In this document: piece by piece, positions 1 through 4,860 of the stretch
Layout of the letters: every line of letters starts with the position of its first letter
Position numbering within the stretch: position 1 is the stretch's first letter
DNA from: Candidatus Falkowiibacteriota bacterium
Lineage (GTDB): Bacteria > Patescibacteriota > Patescibacteriia > Patescibacteriales > GWE2-39-37
Assembly: GCA_013335665.1 (NCBI GenBank)
Contig: JAAXVE010000051.1
Span: 1 to 6,012, forward strand
Length of the DNA: 6,012 nucleotides
Direction of reading: 5' to 3'
Made by a program: the position numbers and the translations under genes
The notes under the pieces: model-generated
Told to the model about the DNA's origin: nothing
Seen by the model: the letters and a program-made list of their open reading frames with translations, nothing else
The model's database searches: none

Positions 1-2
1 AA

Positions 3-344
3 GAAGAGGTGGCAGAGCGCATACTACGCGAAGCAAAAACCAATTCTTCATTCGCTGGCAAGTTTTCCGCCTTCTGCGCTATGCGGCAGAATCTTGCAGT
101 CAAATTCCGCGGACGCCAGTTATCGAGCGAAGAATTAGCAGAAGCCGCAGCTCATGGCATGAGTCTCTATGTTACCCACGGCAGTCTGCTGCGCCAATCG
201 CTGGCACAGCAAAAGCTGGTAATCGTCAACCACTTCACGCCCAATCTGCAGAACTTCTTTCTCTGCAACTTCGTTCCCGGATGCGAACATCTGAAGAACG
301 AGCCCAAATTCCCCCTGGGCGTAATCGACGATTCGTGGTATTAA
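3..344 (+). CDS. Hypothetical protein, 3' end of a gene cut by the window edge
   Basis: The frame is open from the first bases of the window to a TAA at 342-344, so this is probably the C-terminal part of a longer protein. A GTG at 9 is a possible start, but nothing upstream is visible to test it. About 113 residues can be read. The N-terminal half is basic and polar. The middle is an Ala/Glu-rich stretch that should be helical (SSEELAEAAAH), followed by a hydrophobic segment (KLVIVNHF) and a tail with aromatic residues and Cys ending DDSWY. No transmembrane helix or catalytic motif is evident and I do not recognise the family. An antisense frame over 135-368 is also open, but the plus frame is longer and is followed seven bases after its stop by an intrinsic terminator in the same orientation. 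That makes the plus strand the better choice. Confidence 0.6.
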   Translation, partial: EEVAERILREAKTNSSFAGKFSAFCAMRQNLAVKFRGRQLSSEELAEAAAHGMSLYVTHGSLLRQSLAQQKLVIVNHFTPNLQNFFLCNFVPGCEHLKNEPKFPLGVIDDSWY

Positions 345-350
345 TTCAAA

Positions 351-390
351 GAGGCGCTGCCAAAACAACAGCAGCGCCTCTTCCCTCTTT
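351..390 (+). terminator. Intrinsic terminator after the first gene
   Basis: A perfect 10-bp inverted repeat, GAGGCGCTGC (351-360) and GCAGCGCCTC (371-380), encloses a 10-base loop. It is followed on the plus strand by the pyrimidine-rich TTCCCTCTTTT. It lies just after the TAA at 342-344 and immediately before the ATG at 392. Transcription of the next gene must therefore come from readthrough or from a promoter I cannot identify. On the minus strand the hairpin is followed by a weaker T-rich stretch. Confidence 0.85.
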
Positions 391-391
391 T

Positions 392-1000
392 ATGATTAAC
401 CTAATGAAAACCGGGCCCTACGACCCGCAAATAGCAAATAAATCAAAGTACGAAAGCGTGGTGGCTTTGGGCCGCCAAGAAAGCGACCCTGTGCTTAACC
501 GATCGAAAATTGATGTCTGCCTTAAAGATATTAACGGCGCAGATTTTGGCGCGATAAACACAGTCTATTGTTCTGATCTTTTGCGCACCAAACAGACGCT
601 CGAATATCTTTTGGATAATAAACTGATCAGCAACAATATCATTATCAAATACGTTAAATTTCTTCAAGAGATCAAATTCGATATCGAATCATTCTGTACG
701 CCCGATGAATACGCGCAGCACGGCAGCGACGCTGTTCGGGCTGGCTTTGTCAAAAGCTTTATCGACGACACGCTCATGGAAAAACGGCAAGAGATCAAGC
801 AACGTTGCGACATCCTTCTGGAAATCATGGAGCAGGAAAAAAACAACGACATCCTGATAATCTCGCACACGTTTTTCCTTAAAATTTTTTTAATCTACTT
901 CGAGAACCGTGACCTTTTCCAAAGGCCGGAGATTATACGTGATTTCATAGATCCACGTAAAAGGATCATGAAATTCTGCGAACAAACAATGTTCAGATAA
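392..1000 (+). CDS. Histidine phosphatase superfamily-like protein lacking the RHG motif
   Basis: A 202-residue protein with the spacing and several motifs of the branch-1 histidine phosphatase (phosphoglycerate mutase-like) fold. LGRQES (26-31) corresponds to the usual 'LTxxGRxQA'. YCSDLLRTKQT (59-69) corresponds to 'ySSdlxRAxQT', including R65. An acidic helix with LQEIKFD follows (91-97), and DILIISHTFFLK (153-164) is the late strand with the second catalytic His (H159). The family's N-terminal RHG, whose His is the phospho-acceptor, should sit at residues 5-8, but the sequence there is MKTG. The protein may therefore be catalytically dead or altered. The start is uncertain: ATG 392 or ATG 404. 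The frame stays open upstream to 281, but that stretch would translate the terminator hairpin. No Shine-Dalgarno sequence is seen before either ATG. It is convergent with the minus-strand operon. Fold assignment is fairly secure; substrate and activity are unknown. Confidence 0.75.
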   Translation: MINLMKTGPYDPQIANKSKYESVVALGRQESDPVLNRSKIDVCLKDINGADFGAINTVYCSDLLRTKQTLEYLLDNKLISNNIIIKYVKFLQEIKFDIESFCTPDEYAQHGSDAVRAGFVKSFIDDTLMEKRQEIKQRCDILLEIMEQEKNNDILIISHTFFLKIFLIYFENRDLFQRPEIIRDFIDPRKRIMKFCEQTMFR

Positions 1001-1024
1001 AAAAAGCCGCATTATGCATGCGGC
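999..1024 (-). terminator. Intrinsic terminator ending the minus-strand operon
   Basis: The stem GCCGCAT (1006-1012) pairs with ATGCGGC (1018-1024) across a 5-base loop. Read on the minus strand the hairpin is followed by seven U residues (complement of the A run 999-1005), a classical intrinsic terminator. It lies 28 bases past the stop of the 86-aa gene. The U-tract overlaps the stop codon of the convergent phosphatase-like gene. On the plus strand there is no U-tract after the stem, so it is probably not an efficient terminator in that direction. Confidence 0.85.
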
Positions 1025-1052
1025 GCGATACTGCGACCTTGTCTGGTCAGCA

Positions 1053-1313
1053 TTATATACTCTTTGACGTGTAGACCACGGAGTTGGAACCGTGGTCATA
1101 CACTTGCGAGCCATGCTGTCGATCAGCCACTCTCTTCGCTTCGGCGTAATCCTTAATTCCCGGGAAATTGGAACTGTCGTCACTCATGAATACAGTAAAT
1201 GGGCCAGAATGATCCGTAATGCCTTTATCTTCAACCTTCTTTTGACCGACTCCTCCGTGAACCATCCCATTTTTTGGTTGCTCAGCACCGCAGTTTCCTC
1301 TCTGTGTACACAT
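1053..1313 (-). CDS. Small hypothetical protein (86 aa), last gene of the operon
   Basis: An 86-residue soluble protein of unknown function. The first 30 residues are Gly/Lys/Gln-rich with two Cys (C2, C8) and look flexible. Residues 36-86 look like a compact alpha/beta domain: GPFTVFMSDDSSNF, a helix DYAEAKRVADRQHG, and two short strands in SQVYDHGSNSVVYTS. The ATG at 1311-1313 is supported by a purine-rich Shine-Dalgarno-like AGAAGGGGG at 1321-1329, seven bases upstream. The gene begins 19 bases after the recO stop and ends just before the terminator at 999-1024, so it is probably co-transcribed with recO. Overlapping open frames on the plus strand lack these signals. I recognise no family; the domain boundaries are inferred from residue patterns only. 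Confidence 0.72.
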   Translation of the reverse strand: MCTQRGNCGAEQPKNGMVHGGVGQKKVEDKGITDHSGPFTVFMSDDSSNFPGIKDYAEAKRVADRQHGSQVYDHGSNSVVYTSKSI

Positions 1314-1320
1314 ACTCGTA

Positions 1321-1329
1321 CCCCCTTCT
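1321..1329 (-). promoter_or_regulatory. Ribosome binding site of the 86-aa gene
   Basis: Minus-strand AGAAGGGGG lies seven bases before the ATG at 1311-1313. It is one of only two clear Shine-Dalgarno-like sites in the window and decides the start of the small downstream gene. Confidence 0.55.
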
Positions 1330-1332
1330 CGT

Positions 1333-2046
1333 TTAGTGGTGGTGATTGACTATCTGACTGACAAAGAACGCTATTTCATCAGCCAAATTGTGATTGATGC
1401 TTATTTTGCAAAAATCTTTGACTTCAATTTTTGTGGCTAATCTTAGCATTTTAACAACATTATCACTTATTATCAAACCAGTCTTCTGGTCATTGCAGCT
1501 ATGACAAACCAACCCATTCTTATATAAATCGAAACTGTGCTCATTGGACCTAATCTTTTGTCCGCAAATAACGCAATCATGAAGTTCTGAACCGATACCG
1601 AGCTGCGACAGAAGTTTTATGATGAACAAGTCAGCCCAGACCGCCACCTGCACATCGTCGACTGAACCATTAATCAAGAGTAGGATGTCCCGAAGCATGG
1701 CGAATGCTTGATGGTCAGGCTGACCATCTTTGACAAGACGGTCGAATATTCGTACGATCCTGCCAGCAGATTCAAGATTGCCATAATCGGATTTTATACC
1801 GAAAAGACTGCCGGCGCAGAGAGCGCTGCCTAAATAATCAAAAGACTTGCCGCGGACTACCAAGCCGTCAATAAAAGAAAGAGGCTCGATATGGGCCGCC
1901 ACCTTCGAACGGAATTTACGCGCGCCACGAGCCACCAAGGACTGCTTGCCCTGCTCAGGGCTGTAAATCGTAACCAGCAAATCATTCTCTCTGAAAGGTT
2001 TACGATTAATTACGATCGCTTTCAATGCGTATGTTTCTTCGATCAT
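1333..2046 (-). CDS. recO: DNA repair protein RecO
   Basis: RecO loads RecA at single-strand gaps with RecR/RecF and anneals SSB-coated DNA in the RecF recombinational repair pathway. From the ATG at 2046 it is 237 residues, a normal length. The N-terminal OB fold is recognisable from the opening strand (YALKAIVINRKPF), the DLLVTIYSPEQGKQSLVARGARK segment and the HIEPLSF element. A central helical region follows. The C-terminal half has a zinc-finger-type Cys set, CVIC (158-161) and CHSC (181-184). An alternative TTG start at 2061 adds five residues and overlaps the upstream gene. The ATG, four bases after that gene's stop, seems more natural. No good Shine-Dalgarno sequence is visible, so translational coupling is likely. 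The protein ends in three His codons, with no obvious meaning. Confidence 0.93.
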   Translation of the reverse strand: MIEETYALKAIVINRKPFRENDLLVTIYSPEQGKQSLVARGARKFRSKVAAHIEPLSFIDGLVVRGKSFDYLGSALCAGSLFGIKSDYGNLESAGRIVRIFDRLVKDGQPDHQAFAMLRDILLLINGSVDDVQVAVWADLFIIKLLSQLGIGSELHDCVICGQKIRSNEHSFDLYKNGLVCHSCNDQKTGLIISDNVVKMLRLATKIEVKDFCKISINHNLADEIAFFVSQIVNHHH

Positions 2047-2050
2047 CTGT

Positions 2051-2266
2051 TTATTTGCCAAGTTCTGGCTTTAACGCTCCCAAACAACGCGTGCCGAGCC
2101 GAGCTGGATAAGGAAGACCGTGGCAACGGACATTAAAACAACGATTTTTACCGTCAGGAAAGATGCCGTTAGGACAGACAGCATAGGCCACTCCATGCGC
2201 CGTCAACCAGGCTGTAATAATCATTACGCTCAAAACAACAACAGCGTACAGCCATAGGTATTTCAT
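2051..2266 (-). CDS. Small Cys-rich membrane-anchored or secreted protein (71 aa)
   Basis: From the ATG at 2266 this encodes 71 residues. It has a short start (MKYLW), one hydrophobic stretch (about residues 5-22) and an AYA sequence at 27-29 that could be a signal peptidase I site. The polar tail carries four Cys (31, 43, 48, 61) with Gly/Pro/Arg residues. The Cys at 31 has no lipobox before it (V at -1), so a lipoprotein is unlikely. The Cys could form two disulfides or bind metal; this is inference. A TTG at 2278 would add four residues and overlap ruvX. The ATG lies four bases after the ruvX stop, and the gene stops four bases before the recO ATG, so it sits inside the ruvX-recO operon with no room for its own signals. 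I do not recognise a family. Confidence 0.68.
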   Translation of the reverse strand: MKYLWLYAVVVLSVMIITAWLTAHGVAYAVCPNGIFPDGKNRCFNVRCHGLPYPARLGTRCLGALKPELGK

Positions 2267-2270
2267 AGTT

Positions 2271-2654
2271 TTAATCAAGACCTTTATCGAAATAACTTTG
2301 CAATATCAGCATGGCTGCGATCGCGTCGCGCGGCGCTTTATCTTTGCGTCCCCCGATCAAAGCATCGCCAGCCTTGCTTGATAAACGCTCATCGACAGTT
2401 TCGATCGGCGACAAGACCAGATCGCGCAATTGTTCGATGAATACTTCTACTTTTTCAACCATTTGCCCGCGATTACCTTTGAGTCCGTGAGGCAAGCCTA
2501 CGATTATCTTATCGATACCCTCGTCTTTGACAATCAGCACAACCTCTGACAAATCAGCCACGACCTTGAATGGCATAGCTAATTTAGTCACGCTGTCACC
2601 CAAGGCAAGGCCAATGCGCTTAGTTCCAAAATCAATCCCTAGATATCTTTTCAT
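2271..2654 (-). CDS. ruvX: RuvX/YqgF family putative Holliday junction resolvase / pre-16S rRNA nuclease
   Basis: A 127-residue RNase H-like protein, slightly short for the family (about 140). YqgF/RuvX is conserved across bacteria and is implicated in pre-16S rRNA 5' end processing and, by annotation tradition, in Holliday junction resolution. Visible motifs: the first strand LGIDFGTKRIGLALGD (5-20) with the catalytic D8; IIVGLPHGLKGNRG (50-63); VDERLSS (87-93) with E89; and the C-terminal RDAIAAMLILQSYFD (109-123) with D110. These are the expected acidic metal ligands. It lies downstream of map, separated by 96 bases that hold a large inverted repeat whose 3' arm ends next to the start codon. 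No Shine-Dalgarno site is visible. The ruvX-recO proximity fits a housekeeping nucleic-acid maintenance role. Confidence 0.93.
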   Translation of the reverse strand: MKRYLGIDFGTKRIGLALGDSVTKLAMPFKVVADLSEVVLIVKDEGIDKIIVGLPHGLKGNRGQMVEKVEVFIEQLRDLVLSPIETVDERLSSKAGDALIGGRKDKAPRDAIAAMLILQSYFDKGLD

Positions 2655-2655
2655 A

Positions 2656-2740
2656 AAAGTCTAAAGGCTAAAATATAAAGACTAAAATACTGCGTTTGGC
2701 TTTTTCGTTTTAGTCTTTAGTCTTTAGACTTTAGACTTTA
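2656..2740. repeat. Heptamer-built inverted repeat between map and ruvX
   Basis: The left arm 2656-2687 and right arm 2708-2739 are complementary at 28 of 32 positions, with a 20-base spacer (2688-2707). Both arms have 7-base periodicity. The right arm is TTTAGTC twice (2709-2722), then TTTAGAC twice (2723-2736), then TTTA. The left arm is AAAGTCT, AAAGGCT, AAAATAT, AAAGACT, AAAA. In the minus-strand transcript this gives a long AU-rich hairpin between the map stop (2751-2753) and the ruvX ATG (2652-2654). It lacks the GC stem and trailing U-run of a standard terminator. It could be an RNA stability or processing element, or a dispersed genomic repeat. Confidence 0.85.
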
Positions 2741-2750
2741 CTCGGAAAAG

Positions 2751-3527
2751 CTATTTTGTCAGTACAACCGGCCCTTTGTCGGTTATAGCGATCGTGTGCT
2801 CAAAGTGGGCCGAAAGGCTGCCATCTGCCGTATCAATAGACATACCGTCTGGGCCTGTAATAACCTCGTAGCGCCCCATATTAACCATGGGCTCTATGGC
2901 TATAACCATCCCGGGTTTCAGGATAACTTTCTTATTAGCCTCGACCGGAAAGTTAGGAATCTGCGGTTCTTCATGCACGGCATGTCCGACGCCATGACCA
3001 ACCAGATCGCGCACTACGCTAAAACCATGAGAGGTTACATAGTCTTCAACGATGCGGCCGATCTCATAAACACTGTTGCCTGGCTCAGATTTTCTGATTG
3101 CCAACTCCAGTGACTTTTTAGTAACATCAATCAATTTCTGCGCATCCTTATCTATCCTGCCCACCGGCACGGTTATAGCCATATCTGTGAACAAGCCTTT
3201 CGTCTTAGGGTATTTCATGCCGATATCAATACTCACAATGTCACCGCTTACGATGTCACGCGACGGTAGGGCCGGTGCATGCACCACCTGATCATTGATC
3301 GAGATGCACAAGGCGGTGGGATACGGCTTGGATTGCGGGCTGCCACGATATCCCTTAAAAGAAGGGCTGCCGCCAGCCTCTTCAATGAGCTGGCATGCCA
3401 AAAATTCCAGCTCACCTGTAGTGACTCCTGGTTTGATAGCATTAACGATTTGCCCCAAGATCTTGGACAGTATTTTACCACCTTGGCCAATGATGGCTAT
3501 TTCTGATTCGGTTTTCAAACTTATCAT
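2751..3527 (-). CDS. map: Type I methionine aminopeptidase
   Basis: Removes the initiator methionine from nascent cytosolic proteins using a dinuclear metal site. The 258-residue length is typical of bacterial type I enzymes. All expected residues are visible: H83 (QVVHAP), metal ligands D101 (SIDIGM), D115 (FTDMA), H178 (GHGVGH), E212 (AIEPM) and E243 (HFEHT), plus H185 in VHEEP. The loop YPKTK just after D101 is a few residues longer than in E. coli. The start is clear: ATG 3525-3527 overlaps the adk stop as ATGA, with AAAGGA (3533-3538) five bases upstream inside adk. Adk and Map should thus be translationally coupled. The secY-adk-map order is common in bacterial ribosomal-protein regions, though here an unrelated gene separates secY from adk. 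Confidence 0.97.
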   Translation of the reverse strand: MISLKTESEIAIIGQGGKILSKILGQIVNAIKPGVTTGELEFLACQLIEEAGGSPSFKGYRGSPQSKPYPTALCISINDQVVHAPALPSRDIVSGDIVSIDIGMKYPKTKGLFTDMAITVPVGRIDKDAQKLIDVTKKSLELAIRKSEPGNSVYEIGRIVEDYVTSHGFSVVRDLVGHGVGHAVHEEPQIPNFPVEANKKVILKPGMVIAIEPMVNMGRYEVITGPDGMSIDTADGSLSAHFEHTIAITDKGPVVLTK

Positions 3528-4186
3528 AATATTCCTTTTAATTTTTCCATCAATTCCTTATCAACAAGCGGTATGTCCTGACCGCCGTCGACAGTAACAA
3601 GCTGACCAGTGCCTTGCCAATAGGCAAGCATGGGATTTATTTCGCCATGATAAGCCTTGAGCCGCTGACGAATAACTTCCGGTTTGTCATCATCGCGCAT
3701 GACCAAATCTTGGCCGCAGACATCGCATATGCCGTCCGTCTTTGGAGGATTATTCGGAATGTGGAAGACCGCGCCGCAAGAGCAGACACGTCTACCACTA
3801 ATGCGCTTTACCACTTCTTCATCATCGACATCGATCAATATAGGGATGATTTTTGCTTCGCCGCCAACGCGTCCTAGTTGTTCCAACAAGAATTCCTGCT
3901 GCGACAGGCGGCGAGGGAAGCCGTCAAAAATGGCGCCCTTAGCCGTTCTCTCGCCTTCCAACTGTTTGATGATAAGCTCCTGCACAATCTCATCCGACAC
4001 CAAACCTCCGCTAGCCAGAATCGCCTCAACCCTCTTTCCCAATTCAGTCTGGTCTTTAATTTCGCTTCTCAACAAATCACCGGTCGATATGGCCGGTAAT
4101 TGCAATCTTTGAGCGAGTAATTTTACTTGGGTTCCCTTGCCTGATCCAGGCGGTCCGTAAAAAATAATGAATGTCTTATTGTCCAT
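3524..4186 (-). CDS. adk: Adenylate kinase
   Basis: Catalyses ATP + AMP to 2 ADP in the cytosol. It is 220 residues, the long bacterial form. It shows the P-loop GPPGSGKGT (11-19), the AMP-site STGDLLR (34-40), FDGFPRR (87-93), and the LID domain from GRR (131-133) to the RDDDKPEVIRQR region (164-175). The LID carries four Cys, at 135, 137, 154 and 157, as in zinc-binding Gram-positive-type enzymes, but the first pair is C-x-C (VCSCG) instead of the usual C-x2-C. It starts at ATG 4184-4186, five bases after the stop of the preceding gene, with no Shine-Dalgarno site. It ends in TGA overlapping the map ATG, and the next in-frame codon is TAA, making a double stop. Confidence 0.97.
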   Translation of the reverse strand: MDNKTFIIFYGPPGSGKGTQVKLLAQRLQLPAISTGDLLRSEIKDQTELGKRVEAILASGGLVSDEIVQELIIKQLEGERTAKGAIFDGFPRRLSQQEFLLEQLGRVGGEAKIIPILIDVDDEEVVKRISGRRVCSCGAVFHIPNNPPKTDGICDVCGQDLVMRDDDKPEVIRQRLKAYHGEINPMLAYWQGTGQLVTVDGGQDIPLVDKELMEKLKGIL

Positions 4187-4191
4187 AAAAT

Positions 4192-4755
4192 TTAGAATTG
4201 TAAATGATGATTAGTCTGCGCATCCTTGGATATGGTAACATCTTTCTCGTTATTACCTGTCAAACCGATAATTTCCTTGCCAGCATCACTGGCAAAACCG
4301 CTTTTCGACTGTCCGGAATTACCCTTGCTGGCAAAGCCAGTGGTGACGTTCGCTGAGGCACCGGCTAATACTGTGTGCAGATTACTCTTTGCCATACCAG
4401 GTTGCATCTGAGTGGAAATATTATAATCTTTTATCCCTGCCTTTTTTTTATCAAGAATGCGCTGCTCCTCCCGGGAGATCTCCCTAGTTCCTGGCTGTAT
4501 CACTTCAATCACCTCTTCGCGCTGCCTTTCATTCAACCCCATGCGGTAAAGGAAGTGTTTGACATATTCACCGCTCTTATTGGCTAGTTTATTAATCGTA
4601 TAGTGCTTCACCACCAAATCTGATTTTGTTTTTTGCCCCATGGCTGTCGTGACCTTCTCCTTGTACCGTTTAAGTGCAGATGTACCACCAAAGCTTTTAC
4701 CTTGAAGATTCTTAGTCATCTGGGTTTTGGACATTGGCTTAAAACGGATGGCCAT
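4192..4755 (-). CDS. Hypothetical protein (187 aa) between secY and adk
   Basis: I do not recognise this protein. The N-terminal part (1-60) is strongly basic and polar, with many Lys and Thr. Residues about 60-108 are a charged, probably helical segment (GEYVKHFLYRMGLNERQREEV to ISREEQRILDKKKAG). The last 75 residues are low-complexity, rich in Ser, Gly, Asn, Thr and Lys, with the motif GFAS occurring twice (SKGNSG and DAGKE follow). There are no Cys, no signal peptide and no membrane segment. A basic flexible protein could bind nucleic acid or ribosome, but that is inference. It starts at ATG 4753-4755 without a Shine-Dalgarno site, 15 to 26 bases after candidate transcription starts, and ends five bases before adk. 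It is the first gene of the adk-map-ruvX-recO unit. Confidence 0.78.
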   Translation of the reverse strand: MAIRFKPMSKTQMTKNLQGKSFGGTSALKRYKEKVTTAMGQKTKSDLVVKHYTINKLANKSGEYVKHFLYRMGLNERQREEVIEVIQPGTREISREEQRILDKKKAGIKDYNISTQMQPGMAKSNLHTVLAGASANVTTGFASKGNSGQSKSGFASDAGKEIIGLTGNNEKDVTISKDAQTNHHLQF

Positions 4756-4769
4756 ATTTTTCGAATATT

Positions 4770-4796
4770 ACGCTTTTAATATACATTTAGTATACA
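4770..4796 (-). promoter_or_regulatory. Candidate promoter with tandem 11-mer and two -10-like boxes
   Basis: Two adjacent 11-base units on the minus strand, ATGTATACTAA (4786-4796) and ATGTATATTAA (4775-4785), differ at one base. Each contains a -10-like hexamer, TATACT (4788-4793) and TATATT (4777-4782), preceded by TG. No good -35 is found at 16-18 bases; the candidate positions fall in the tail of the secY terminator. The location between a strong terminator and the first gene of the next unit supports a promoter here, but the choice of box is open. Confidence 0.4.
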
Positions 4797-4810
4797 TTAT
4801 TTGGCTAAAA

Positions 4811-4848
4811 ATAAAAGCCGTTCCGTGAAAAACGCGGAACGGCTTTTA
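4811..4848 (-). terminator. Strong intrinsic terminator after secY (bidirectional shape)
   Basis: GCCGTTCCG (4817-4825) pairs perfectly with CGGAACGGC (4835-4843) around a 9-base A-rich loop. The stem is flanked by AAAA and TTTT, so it is symmetrical. On the minus strand it is followed by TTTTATTTTTA, starting 13 bases after the secY TAG (4861-4863). It separates secY transcription from the adk-map-recO unit. Confidence 0.93.
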
Positions 4849-4860
4849 AAAGAGTTCAAC

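Noticed and set aside
135..368. Open frame on the minus strand opposite the first gene
   Set aside because: It shares codon boundaries with the longer plus frame, so it looks protein-like as a mirror of it. It would begin at a TTG inside the terminator hairpin. The plus gene has a terminator in the right orientation directly after its stop.
281..391. Upstream extension of the phosphatase-like protein
   Set aside because: The extension would translate through the perfect terminator hairpin and overlap the previous gene. The family-like sequence begins only after ATG 392.
1336..1344. Three consecutive His codons at the end of recO, resembling an affinity tag
   Set aside because: Only three residues, in natural sequence context without linker or vector sequence; most likely chance.
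890..1349. Open frames at 890-1183 (-) and 1092-1349 (+)
   Set aside because: They overlap better-supported genes or the terminator, have no ribosome binding site and have no recognisable protein pattern.
2656..2740. Heptamer inverted repeat as an intrinsic terminator or CRISPR-like array
   Set aside because: The stem is AU-rich and the 3' arm is followed by the ruvX start, not a U-run. The 7-base units have no spacers, so it is not a CRISPR array.
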